Source of the DNA: an uncultured Planctomycetota bacterium
Lineage (GTDB): Bacteria; Planctomycetota; Planctomycetia; Pirellulales; Thermoguttaceae
Direction of reading: 5' to 3'
Assembly (NCBI GenBank): GCA_902786505.1
Contig: CADACS010000012.1
Coordinates: 1 to 39,727 of the forward strand
Length of the DNA: 39,727 nucleotides
Below the pieces are notes generated by a model, which saw nothing but the letters and a program-made list of their open reading frames with translations, searched no databases and was not told where the DNA came from. How positions within the stretch are numbered: the first letter of the stretch is position 1; each line of letters begins with the position of its first letter. A program made the position numbers and the translations under genes. Shown here piece by piece: positions 14,681 through 24,100 of the stretch.

Positions 14681-16648
14681 TTAACGTAACGGCTGACCGT
14701 TTGCCGAACCGCCCGGCGTCCGTTTGCGAACGCGGCGCGCGGCGCGGACGAACGCGTGTCCCAGCAGCCACAGCCCGTACGTGAGCGCCGCGCAGGCCAA
14801 AGACCACGCTTCCGCAAGATCGACGCCGCCGATCATGCCCAGACGCGCCGGTTTAACGCTGAAAATCTGCGCTTTAACGATTTCCGTATTGCCCCGCGAG
14901 CCGGTCGAGCGCACGCGTCCGGCGGGATCGATCCACGCGGAAAAGCCGCCGTGCGTCGCCGTTACGACCGAACGGCGGTTCTCGATCGCGCGAAAGACGT
15001 GCGTCGCAAGATGCAAGTCGGTCTCGACGCCGCACCGGAACCAGCCGTCGTGCGAGACGTTCACGAGGATATCGGGATCCGCGTCGACCGCGCGCAGTTC
15101 GCGAAGCTGATTCTTAATGAACTGCGGAATAAGGCTTTCGAAACATACGTTCGGCGCGAGAATAAAGCGCGCCTGCGTTCCGTGCGGCGAAACGCGAAAC
15201 GCGGTCGGGCCCCTGCCCCGCGACAGAATCGTCTCGGAGCAGACGCTCTTAAGTTCCCACGAGTCGGGAAGATACTTCAAAAACGGTATGTACTCTCCAA
15301 ACATAACCAGATGAATCTTATCGTAGCGCCGAAAGACGGTCGAATCCTCTTCGATCAGGGACGACGTCGGCGTCTGCGTCCATTCGGCTTCGTCGCACGC
15401 CTCGACGGCCGCTTCGTCGCCCAGATACGGAACGTAAACGGCGGAATTGTACGTGAGCGGTTCCCCGACCTCGGAAAAGACCGCAGACGCGGTTCCTAAA
15501 ATAGCCGCGCCGCCCAACTTAGCGGTCAGACGCGCCATGCCGCGCCGCTGCGGCGCCATATTGTCGGAAAGGTAGAGGAAATCCAGCTCGGCGTTGGCGC
15601 GTTCTTTTTCGGAAAGCGCGTAGAAGTTCGGAAAACGTTCCCGCAACTCTTGCGGCGTCGCGGGCGACGGCTCGAGCCCGGAGGAAGGTATCGACGCGAT
15701 AAGATCGGAGTAATCGCGGTCGGAATCGAAATAATACCCGTACGAAGTCCCTTCCGGCCAGATCAGAACGTCGTATCCGCCCTCCTCTTCCCGGGCCCCT
15801 TTGAGCGCGAGCGCGCGGTACTTGTCGGACACCTGCTTATTGAGCCCGCGCGGCGGCGGAAAGCGGTACTGCGTACAGTCTTGAAGCAGCCCGACCTTGA
15901 GAAAAGGACGGCCGTTATTCCGCGCGGCGATTTCGCTCGATTCAATCTTTTCAATCTGGGCGCGGCCGAAAAGCGCGACCGCCAGAAAGATAATCGCCGC
16001 AAAGCTTACGAGCCGAACGGCGGCGCTCTTTCTGCCGGGCGCCGCGCCCGTCTGAACCGCGGCGGCGCGCCCGACGAGCGAGCCGATAAGCACGATAAAC
16101 GCGCTCACGCCGTATTCGCCAAGCGGTTCGGCAAGCTGCAGAAGATCGGGCGAATCGTAAATCGCATGGGAAAGTCCGGCAAACGAAAAGCCGCCGAAAA
16201 CGCGATTGCGCAGCCACTCGATCGCGACCCAGCTCACGGGCGCGGCAAGCCAAATGGGCAGCCGGAGCCAGCGCGTCCAGGCGCGGCACACGCCGATAAA
16301 GAGCGGAAGATAGCATCCAAGATACGCCGACAGCGCGAGCCAGCCAAGCCGCGTCGCCGGATGAGGATAGGAGACCCAGTAGACGGTAAGGAGCCAAAAA
16401 GCGGTCCACGCGTACCAATACTGCGCGTACTCGCCGGCCAGCCGTCGGCCGACGCGGCGCCAGAACCCTTTCGGACGCGCGGATTCCTCGCGCCGAGCGC
16501 GCAGCGCCAGCGCCGACCAGATCGCCGGAACGGCAAAGACGGCGTACTTCATGTACGCGTGAGTCGCGGAAAAGAGCGACGCCCAAAAGAGAGCGGTCGC
16601 CAGAAACGCGCCCCAAAAGGGTAAAAATCGACCGGTAAAAAATTTCAT
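14681..16648 (-). CDS. lnt: Apolipoprotein N-acyltransferase
   Basis: Lnt adds the third acyl chain to the N-terminal Cys of lipoproteins in the inner membrane, the last step of lipoprotein maturation. The 655-residue protein starts with several membrane spans (about residues 8-230) and continues into a nitrilase-like periplasmic domain. The catalytic triad is visible: E299 in LIWPEGTSYG, K444 in YDKIHLVMFGEYIPF and C502 in APNVCFESLIP. One last hydrophobic span lies near the C-terminus. About 145 residues separate Glu and Lys, against about 68 in E. coli Lnt, so there is a large insertion in the catalytic domain (residues about 305-385). The start has a weak ribosome-binding site. It lies 58 bases after the GH97 gene and may belong to the same transcript. 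Confidence 0.92.
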   Translation of the reverse strand: MKFFTGRFLPFWGAFLATALFWASLFSATHAYMKYAVFAVPAIWSALALRARREESARPKGFWRRVGRRLAGEYAQYWYAWTAFWLLTVYWVSYPHPATRLGWLALSAYLGCYLPLFIGVCRAWTRWLRLPIWLAAPVSWVAIEWLRNRVFGGFSFAGLSHAIYDSPDLLQLAEPLGEYGVSAFIVLIGSLVGRAAAVQTGAAPGRKSAAVRLVSFAAIIFLAVALFGRAQIEKIESSEIAARNNGRPFLKVGLLQDCTQYRFPPPRGLNKQVSDKYRALALKGAREEEGGYDVLIWPEGTSYGYYFDSDRDYSDLIASIPSSGLEPSPATPQELRERFPNFYALSEKERANAELDFLYLSDNMAPQRRGMARLTAKLGGAAILGTASAVFSEVGEPLTYNSAVYVPYLGDEAAVEACDEAEWTQTPTSSLIEEDSTVFRRYDKIHLVMFGEYIPFLKYLPDSWELKSVCSETILSRGRGPTAFRVSPHGTQARFILAPNVCFESLIPQFIKNQLRELRAVDADPDILVNVSHDGWFRCGVETDLHLATHVFRAIENRRSVVTATHGGFSAWIDPAGRVRSTGSRGNTEIVKAQIFSVKPARLGMIGGVDLAEAWSLACAALTYGLWLLGHAFVRAARRVRKRTPGGSANGQPLR

Positions 16649-16706
16649 GTAATCTTCGACGCCTATCTAACTTCCGCGTTCGCCATGGCTTCCCAAGGCG
16701 GCCGCG

Positions 16707-18686
16707 CTATCGCTTTCTTTTCAGAACCGCGTTCCATCCGCCGTCGCGAACCGCGGTAAAGGTCAGCGCTTCGCCCTTTACGACCGTCTTGGACGTTATG
16801 GCGATCGCGGCCGCGTCGGCGTCCGATTCGGGCGCGTCGGCGTAGATCGCCGCGTCGTAACTCGCGCCCTCGTCGAGGAAATCGAGCGGCACGGCAAACG
16901 CGCGCGCCTGTTCGTTCGTTATGCCCGAAACGTACCAGTCGTCGCCCGACCGGCGCGCCGCGACGTAAAATTCGCCAATAGCGCCGTCCAGCGCGACGGT
17001 ATCGTCCCACGTCGCAGGGAGCGCGCGCAGGTATTCCAAGCCGGGCTGATCTTTATAGACGCGCGGCAGGTCGCACAGGCAGCGCAGCGGCGAATCCAAA
17101 AGCATACAGAGCGCCAGCTCGTGCGCGCGCGTGCCGACGACCTCGGTCGACGCGTTTGCGTCCTTCTGTTCTTTGAGCGGCCGGTACGTCTCCAAGTGCG
17201 TATTGCGGAACCCGCCCGGCGTATAGTCGCCCGGCCCAACGAGGCAGCGCGTATACGGCAGCGTGGCGACGAGCGTCTGAGAAATCGCGCGCCCGCGGAA
17301 ATATTCGTTCCCGTAAATCCCTTCGCGCGTAATCTGGTTCGGGAGCGTGCGTTCCATACCGGTCGGCTCGTACATTCCGTGAAAATTCACGAGCAGTTTA
17401 TATTCCGCGGCGGCGCGGACCGTTTCCGTTAAACCGGCGACCGTCTCCTGCGAATGAGAGTTCATGTGGTCGATCTTAACGCCGGCGACGCCCCAGTCGG
17501 AGCAGCGCTTAAGCGTCTTGCGCGGATCGACTTGAACGAGATCCGGCCAGTCGATCCACAGGAGCAGGCCGACGCCCTTTGCGCGGCCGTACTCCACGAG
17601 CGCGGGCACGTCGAATCCGTCGCGGACGACAAGCCCGTCCGGCCCGATCTTGACGTTCTTCCCGTCGCGAAGATACCATCCGGCGTCGACGAGCGCGTAG
17701 TCCCACTTCATGTCCGCCGCGAAGTCAATAAATTCCCGAATCGCGCGGGTTGAGATTTCGCGGCCCCCCTTCGGCGCCCACCAGTCCCACGCGGAATTGC
17801 CGGGCTTAATCCAGGAGTCGTCGATCTCGCAGGGCGACGCCGTATTGAGAACGACGTCCGCGTTGTTGACAAGGTCGCTCGGCGTCTTGCCGAGAATAAC
17901 GACGCGCCACGGCGAGAGCGCGGGCCCGCGCCGAACGACGCAGCCGCGTTTATCGTCGCGCGGGGCAAGGAGCGTTCGCACGGTCAACGGATCGTCGGAC
18001 GCGCGGAACTGAACGCCCGACCAATCGAGCAGGTCCGACTGCGTGAGCGCGGCCGCGAATCCGTCTCCGAGTACGACGAGCGGAATCCCAACGAAAGAGT
18101 CGGGCTTAATATCCGACAGTTTCTTCTTTTGGAAATTCCCTTCGTGATTGGAAGCGAAGCCGTTAAAGAACGCGGCCCAGACGTCGCAATCTTGTTCGAA
18201 CGCGAATTCGGTCTCTTCCGACTCGACGCAGAATTCGTTTTGCGCGTCGAATACGCCCGCGTCTTCCGGGATCGCGTACCGCAGCGCGGCGCCCCCGTCG
18301 TACGCGCGGACAATAACGCGCAGTTTCCTGCCGGGCGCGTTCTCTTCCTGTAAGTCGAGCGCCGTCTCCACGCAGCGGTCGGCGTAGACCGATTTGCGGC
18401 CGCACGTCAGACGCCACGTCTCGTCGATCTCGCGCGTCGAAGAGCCGATAAGTTTCAGCGCGCCAAAAGGTTCCGCGCCGCGAAAGGTCAGGCCGAGCTT
18501 TGAGCTTTTCAGAACGGCCGTTCCCCCGTACGTCAGCGAATAGCGCGCGTCCGGCCCGACCGTAACGGAAACGGCCACGGCCCCGTTCGGCGAAACGACC
18601 GAAACGGAATCGGACGCAACCGCCGGGCAGACCAGAACAAACGCCGCAAAGACGACAAGAGCGGCGCGATAACAAGACCGAACCAT
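16707..18686 (-). CDS. Secreted GH97 glycoside hydrolase, retaining type
   Basis: I chose the ATG at 18686: it directly begins a signal peptide (MVRSCYRAALVVFAAFVLVCPAVA) and has GAGG 7 bases upstream. The longer frame to 18845 runs through the terminator of the preceding gene. The 659-residue protein has the GH97 layout: N-terminal beta-sandwich (VSPNGAVAVSVTV), then a TIM barrel (NSAWDWWAPKG, WDYALVDAGWY, GLLLWIDWPD), then a C-terminal beta domain. D406 in GVAGVKIDHMNSHS matches the nucleophile of the retaining GH97 subgroup, and E455 in TREGIYGNEY fits the acid/base. This favours alpha-galactosidase-like activity over inverting alpha-glucosidase (SusB-type). It would act in the periplasm alongside the GH36 enzyme at 26365. 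The specificity is an inference. Confidence 0.88.
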   Translation of the reverse strand: MVRSCYRAALVVFAAFVLVCPAVASDSVSVVSPNGAVAVSVTVGPDARYSLTYGGTAVLKSSKLGLTFRGAEPFGALKLIGSSTREIDETWRLTCGRKSVYADRCVETALDLQEENAPGRKLRVIVRAYDGGAALRYAIPEDAGVFDAQNEFCVESEETEFAFEQDCDVWAAFFNGFASNHEGNFQKKKLSDIKPDSFVGIPLVVLGDGFAAALTQSDLLDWSGVQFRASDDPLTVRTLLAPRDDKRGCVVRRGPALSPWRVVILGKTPSDLVNNADVVLNTASPCEIDDSWIKPGNSAWDWWAPKGGREISTRAIREFIDFAADMKWDYALVDAGWYLRDGKNVKIGPDGLVVRDGFDVPALVEYGRAKGVGLLLWIDWPDLVQVDPRKTLKRCSDWGVAGVKIDHMNSHSQETVAGLTETVRAAAEYKLLVNFHGMYEPTGMERTLPNQITREGIYGNEYFRGRAISQTLVATLPYTRCLVGPGDYTPGGFRNTHLETYRPLKEQKDANASTEVVGTRAHELALCMLLDSPLRCLCDLPRVYKDQPGLEYLRALPATWDDTVALDGAIGEFYVAARRSGDDWYVSGITNEQARAFAVPLDFLDEGASYDAAIYADAPESDADAAAIAITSKTVVKGEALTFTAVRDGGWNAVLKRKR

Positions 18687-18797
18687 AAACAAGCCTCGCA
18701 ACAAGAGCGCGCGCGGCGAAGAGAACAGGTTCCCCGACTCCCGGGGAGCGCCGCGCCGCCGCACGGCAAAGAGCGCAACCGTCGCGCTAATCCGCAA

Positions 18798-18837
18798 TAA
18801 AAAAAGAACGCCGCCGAGAATCGCTCCCGGCGCCGTT
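18798..18837 (-). terminator. Rho-independent terminator of the Hcp-like gene
   Basis: On the minus strand a 13-position stem (18837-18825 with 18819-18807, one mismatch and one wobble) is followed by a T-rich tract (18806-18798). It lies 19 bases after the Hcp-like stop and before the GH97 start, so the Hcp-like gene is mostly its own transcript. Confidence 0.8.
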
Positions 18838-18855
18838 CCGTTCAACGCTTATCAA

Positions 18856-20325
18856 CTAAGCCGCGGGTTCCGCGTACGCTTCCGCGGCGGGATCCCCGAC
18901 GAGCCTCACGCCCAGCTTCTCGCGCAGCAGCGCGACGATCTCGTCGTTCCAGACGGCCGGCCGATAAGGCCCGACCGCGACGTCGCGGTAGCCCGACGCG
19001 CACATCGCCAGGAAGCAGGCGACCGACTTCTCGCCCCACAGACTCGCGTAGAAGGAGACCGGCGACGTCGCCGGCGTCTTATCGAGCTCGCGATTGAGCT
19101 CGGCGGCGAACCGGAGCGTCGCGTTCATATCGCGCGCGCGGCCAAGATCGATGAGCCGGGGCGCGCCGTAGTCGGTCGGCGGTTCCAGTTCGGCGTTAAT
19201 TCGGAACTTCACTTCGCCAAAGGTAAGCGTAATTGACTGCTTCGGGAGCAGGGCGTGCATTTTCGTATAGAAATCCTGCTCTGGCGAGGGCGTGTCGTCG
19301 CCGCCGATAGCGACGACCCGTTTGAGCGCGCCGACGCGGTAGGCGCGCGCGAGCTTCTCGACCAGACTCGCAAGCTGCTCGCCGCCAAATCCGACCGGCG
19401 TCTTCGCGACGGGGCCGCGGCTCTTAAAGAACCCGGACGAATCGGCCGCCCCTTTAACGACGGGGTCAAGGTCGAGCGAGCCGTCTTCTTTGCGCGGAAT
19501 CACGGCGACGCCGTCCCAGCGGGTCGGCTCGACGGCAAAGACGTAGTCGGCGTAGTCGCCGGTCGGTTCGTCGAACGGGCCGGACGCCACGACGATCGAG
19601 CCGGGGAATCCGCCGAGCTCTTTATTCTGATTGCAGCGCGAGCCGCCGTAATGACCGACGAGCCGCCGGAACTTCGAAAATTCGGGCAGCGAATGCGCCG
19701 AAATACCTTCGCCGTACGTCCAGACGTTGAGTTCGTTAAACGAGGCGCGTTCGAGAAGCTCTCTCAGTTTGCCGTAATCGTCGCCGACAAAGAGAACGCA
19801 GCGGCCTTCCGAAGGCGTTCTGCGAACGCTCGCGGGGACCGGTTCGCCAAACATATAGCGCGCGCTGAGTTCGTAAATATCGAACGCGAGAACGGCCAAA
19901 CCGCCGACCTTAACCATGGCGTCGACGAGCTCGTTGGGATCGGTCGAATTGGTCGACAGGAACGCCAGAACGTCGGCGACGCCGTCGAACGCCGCGCGGA
20001 ACTGATCTTCCGCCTCTTTGCGGTCTTCCGGCGTTTCGCCTTCCGCGGGCGCGCTCAAGAACGACGCGAGCTGGTACACGACGTCGGCCGCCGTGCACTT
20101 CTTCGTGAGCGTCTTGGCGTCGGCGACGACTCCGCTCGAGGTGATTTCGAGCGCTTCGAGGAGAAAAGCGTCGACCAACGCGTTCTGTCGGCCCAATTCG
20201 CGCATGCCGACCGCAAGGACGGCTATGTGCTTGCACCAGGCTTCCAATAAATTGCGCAGACTTGAGATCATCGAGTCGTCGACGTCCACGACGTCAAACG
20301 CGGGATCAATCCGTTCATCAGCCAT
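18856..20325 (-). CDS. Hybrid-cluster protein (Hcp/prismane) homologue lacking its Fe-S cluster ligands
   Basis: The 489 residues align with Hcp from the first helix (RNLLEAWCKHIAVLAVGMRELG) to the end. The Hcp landmarks appear in order: WTYGEGISAHSLPEF (THGEMLPAH), LVGHYGG, ELGGFPGSIVV, TPVGFGG, VVAIGGDDTP (LLGGCDGA), LTFGEVKFRIN (LACGKYRFN), APRLIDLGRARDMNA (GQCNDAYSA), SLWGEKSV (SWFEQKAI) and DVAVGPYRPAVW. The N-terminal CxxC cubane motif is absent. Of the seven hybrid-cluster ligands only one is kept (E236); the others are Y204, P250, D343, F369, A397 and G431 where Hcp has His, Cys, Cys, Cys, Cys and Glu. It cannot bind the 4Fe hybrid cluster in the known way, so hydroxylamine or NO reductase activity is not expected. 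It is divergent from PFOR and ends at a terminator. A structural or regulatory role in redox metabolism is possible. Confidence 0.85.
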   Translation of the reverse strand: MADERIDPAFDVVDVDDSMISSLRNLLEAWCKHIAVLAVGMRELGRQNALVDAFLLEALEITSSGVVADAKTLTKKCTAADVVYQLASFLSAPAEGETPEDRKEAEDQFRAAFDGVADVLAFLSTNSTDPNELVDAMVKVGGLAVLAFDIYELSARYMFGEPVPASVRRTPSEGRCVLFVGDDYGKLRELLERASFNELNVWTYGEGISAHSLPEFSKFRRLVGHYGGSRCNQNKELGGFPGSIVVASGPFDEPTGDYADYVFAVEPTRWDGVAVIPRKEDGSLDLDPVVKGAADSSGFFKSRGPVAKTPVGFGGEQLASLVEKLARAYRVGALKRVVAIGGDDTPSPEQDFYTKMHALLPKQSITLTFGEVKFRINAELEPPTDYGAPRLIDLGRARDMNATLRFAAELNRELDKTPATSPVSFYASLWGEKSVACFLAMCASGYRDVAVGPYRPAVWNDEIVALLREKLGVRLVGDPAAEAYAEPAA

Positions 20326-20424
20326 TCTCGTTACCGCTCTCTTTCTTGTTCCGTATGTCCAAAATTCCGCCTGCCGCCGAACGCGCGCACGTCCCTATTT
20401 AACAGAAAAACGGTGGGAACGCCC

Positions 20425-20444
20425 TTGACGCGAACCTGCGTCAA
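20425..20444. promoter_or_regulatory. 20-bp palindrome, candidate operator upstream of the Hcp-like gene
   Basis: TTGACGC and GCGTCAA are perfect 7-base arms with a 6-base centre, about 100 bases before the Hcp-like start. The arm spacing is too wide for an FNR/HcpR-type site, so another dimeric regulator is more likely. Confidence 0.45.
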
Positions 20445-20970
20445 TTTCGTCCTACCGCTTCTACGTGTCATAAGCGCGACAGACCATAGCGCGCGGTTTT
20501 TCCGCGATCCCTCGCGGTAATACGGGCTTATGCCCGCGCCGTGCGCCGCCTCAGACTCCGCGGGGACCGCCGCCCCGCGCCGCCTTAATGCGCCCCGACA
20601 TTATACAGTCTCCGCCGAAATATTTCAACCTAATGGAGAAAAAAATAGCGATTTTTTCCACTAATTTACTAAAGTATACTAAAGAAAACTCATGCGGAAG
20701 CCGCTCGGCGCTGCTTGCGTTTTTCCTATTCTTTGCGTCTTATGTATTTTTACCAACCAGACCAAACGTTTTATTCTTCCTTTCCCCGCAAAAAAATAGA
20801 AAAGGCAGAAGAGGGAACGGGGGCGCGCCCGACGCCGACTCAATTGAAAAACCTCGAAAAAAACGGGCGAACGCGCCCCGCGGCGCTTTGAAACCGCGCG
20901 AAAAGAAATGCGCGCCCCCTCTTGAAGAAAGCGGGCGCCCGATTAGAATTACCGGAATAAATTCGACATG

Positions 20971-21005
20971 CGGTCGGCCGCCGCGATAAGCGTTGCGGCC
21001 GGCCG
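20971..21005. other. Large GC-rich hairpin in the PFOR upstream region
   Basis: An 11-bp stem (20971-20981 with 20995-21005, one wobble) encloses a 13-base loop. No T-run follows. It may be an RNA structure in a long PFOR leader or a DNA palindrome. Confidence 0.4.
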
Positions 21006-21152
21006 CGGCATAGCAAAAGAAGAATCAGCCGATAAACGGAAACGATCGTTTGCGTTTTCAGGTCCAGCGCGGGGCGCGAGACGTGACGTCCGAGGCCCCC
21101 GCCGCGCGCGACGGCTCTTTCTGAACGCGTGAACGAGAACCCCTGTCATATT

Positions 21153-21168
21153 TGGCGCTCTGGCGCCA
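21153..21168 (+). promoter_or_regulatory. Attenuator-like hairpin in the PFOR leader
   Basis: TGGCGC pairs with GCGCCA across a 4-base loop, followed by GTTTTT and a second T-run. It ends 31 bases before the GTG start and looks like a weak terminator inside the leader. Confidence 0.4.
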
Positions 21169-21199
21169 GTTTTTAATGTTTTTGTAGAGGAGACCTACA

Positions 21200-24100
21200 G
21201 TGAGCGATGAAAAACGCTTTGTAATGTGCGACGGTAATGAAGCCGCTGCGATGATCGCGCATCTTTGCAACGAAGTTATGGCTATTTACCCGATCACCCC
21301 GTCTTCCACGATGGGCGAACTTACCGACGATTGGGCCGCCAAAGGAAAGAAGAATCTCTTTGGCACAATTCCCCAAATTGTGGAAATGCAAAGCGAAGCC
21401 GGCGCCGTCGGCGCGGTTCACGGCTCCCTTCAGGCCGGCGCGCTGACCTGCACGTTCACCGCGTCGCAGGGCCTGCTCCTCATGATTCCCGACATGTTCA
21501 AGATCGCCGGCGAACAGACCCCGACCGTCTTCCACGTTACCGCGCGCTGCGTCGCGACCCACGCGCTCTCCATCTTCGGCGACCACTCCGACGTCATGGC
21601 GACCCGCTCCTGCGGCTGGGCCATGCTCGCCGCCGGAACCGTTCAGGAAACGCACGACCTCGCGCTCGTTTCCTACGCCGCCACCCATAAAGCGAAGGTC
21701 CCGTTCGTTCACTTCTTCGACGGGTTCCGCACCTCTCACGAAGTCAACAAGCTCGAAAAGATCTCCGAAGACGTCGTCCGCCAGATGTTCGACGTCGATC
21801 TGATCAAGAGCTTCCGCGAACGCGCGCTCAATCCTTCGAAGCCGTTCATTCGCGGAACCGCCCAAAACTCCGACGTCTACTTCCAGGCGCGCGAAGCGTG
21901 CAACCCGGTCTACGCCGCCGTTCCTGAAATCGTTCAGGCGGAAATGGACAAGTTCGCGAAACTCACCGGACGCCAATATCATCTGTTCGACTACTACGGC
22001 GATCCGAACGCGGAAAACGTCATTGTCGTTATGGCGAGCGGCGCGGGCGTCGTCGAAGAATATCTCGACTACGTCGGAGCCGATAAGAACGTCGGTCTCG
22101 TCAACGTCCGCCTCTACCGTCCGTTCTGCGGCGAAGCGTTCGTTAAAGCGCTTCCGAAATCGGTCAAGCGGATCGCCGTTCTCGACCGCACGAAGGAACC
22201 GGGCGCGACGGGCGAACCGCTCTACTTGGACGTCGTCACCGCATTGGCGCAGCTCTGGGAAGGTCAGCTTCCGAAGATTTACGGCGGCCGCTTCGGACTT
22301 GCGTCCAAAGACTTTACGCCCGCGATGGTTAAGGGCGTTTACGACGCGCTTGAAAACGGAACGATCAAAAACAGCTTTACCGTCGGTATCAAAGACGACC
22401 TTACCAATTTGAGCGTCGATTACGATCCGAACTTCCAGACGGAAAAAGACGACGTCCGCCGCTGCATCTTCTACGGCCTCGGAAGCGACGGCACCGTCGG
22501 CGCCAACAAAGAGACGACCAAGATCGTCGGCGAATACACCCCGAACTACAGCCAGGGCTACTTCGTTTACGACTCCAAAAAGGCCGGCGCCGTTACGATC
22601 TCCCACCTGCGCTTCTCGCCGCGCCCGATTAAAGGCTCCTACCTCATCTACTCCGCGAACTTCGTCGCGTGCCATCAGTTCGTCTTCACGACTAAAGTCG
22701 ACATGCTCGGCCCGATCGTCAAGGGCGGAACCTTCCTGCTCAACGCGCCTTACAGCGCCGACGAAGTCTGGGATCACCTCCCGATCGAGCTGCAGCAGGA
22801 AATCATCGACAAAGAGCTGAAGTTCTACGTCGTCGACGCGGTCTCCGTCGCGAAAGCCGCGGGCATGGGCGGACGCATCAATACGGTCATGGAAACGTGC
22901 TTCTTCAAGCTCGGCGAATTCATGCCCGTCGAAGAAGGTATCGAACGCATTAAGGCCGGTATCCAGAAGGTTTACGGCAAGAAGGGTCCGGAAATCGTCG
23001 AAAAGAACTTCAAGGCGGTCGACTCCTCGCTCGCCGCGCTCCAGGAAGTCAAAGTACCGGGCAAAGTCACCTCGACGTTCCACCGCATTACCGGCGTTCG
23101 CGGCGCCGTCGCCGACGACGCGCCCGAGTACGTTAAGAATATTCTCGGAACCATTATGGACGCGCGCGGCGAAGAGCTCACGACCAAAGACATGCTCCCG
23201 ACCGCCGACGGCACCTTCCCGACCGGAACGACCAAGTACGAAAAGCGCTCCATCGCCATCGATATCCCGATCTGGAGCCCGGACGTCTGCATCCAGTGCG
23301 GAAACTGCTCGCTCGTTTGCCCGCACGCCGCGATCCGCCTGAAGATCTTCGACGACGCGCCCAACGCGCCCGAAACCTTCGCGACCGTGCCCGCCAAGAC
23401 GAAGGAATTCGAAGGGAAACAGTTCCGTCTCCAGATCGCGCCGGACGACTGCACCGGCTGCGGCATGTGCACGATGGTCTGCCCGGCCAAGAGCAAGACG
23501 GAAGAGGGCAAAAAGGCGATCAATATGGAGAACCAACTCGCGCATCTCGACGCCGAGCGCGCGAACTGGGATTACTTCCTCACGCTGCCCGACTACGACC
23601 GCTCGAAGGTCAAGGTCGACACGGTCAAGGGCTCGCAGCTCCTTCTCCCGCTCTTCGAATTCTCCGGCTCCTGCGCGGGCTGCGGCGAAACGCCTTACAT
23701 CAAGCTCGTTACGCAGCTCTTCGGCGACCGCATGCTCGTCGCGAACGCGACCGGATGCTCCTCGATTTACGGCGGCAACCTTCCGACGACGCCTTATACG
23801 ACGAACGCGGAAGGGCACGGCCCGGCCTGGTGCAACAGCCTCTTCGAAGACAACGCGGAATTCGGGCTCGGCATGCGCTGCGCGGTCGATCAGCAGACCG
23901 GCTTCATGAAGGAAATCCTTTCCGCGAAGAAAGAAGCGTTCGGCGCCGAACTCGTCGAGAATCTGCTCGGCAATAAGCAGGAAACGGAAGCGGAAATCGC
24001 GCAGCAGCGCAAGTGGGTCGCCGACCTCAAAGCGAAGATCGTCGAACTCAACTGCACGAGCGAAGAAGCGAAGCTCCTGCAAATGTCCGCGGACTACCTC

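Larger units (their letters stand above)
20326..21199. other. Long divergent spacer between the Hcp-like and PFOR genes
   Basis: No convincing gene lies in these 874 bases; a 133-codon plus-strand frame (20588-20989) has no ribosome-binding site or protein-like composition. The spacer contains a palindrome at 20425-20444, an AT-rich patch (20620-20780) with a possible -10 TATACT at 20675-20680, a long GC hairpin at 20971-21005, and a short hairpin in the PFOR leader at 21153-21168. Several levels of control are likely. Confidence 0.5.

Noticed and set aside
18687..18845. Upstream extension of the GH97 frame
   Set aside because: It would start inside the terminator of the Hcp-like gene and place a non-signal sequence before a clear signal peptide. 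The ATG at 18686 has a ribosome-binding site.
20425..20444. FNR/HcpR-type operator
   Set aside because: The TTGA and TCAA half-sites are 12 bases apart, not 6, so the palindrome does not fit that regulator family.
20588..20989. 133-codon plus-strand frame in the spacer before PFOR
   Set aside because: There is no ribosome-binding site, the first half is AT-rich and the second half is Arg/Lys-rich shadow composition, and it overlaps the large hairpin.
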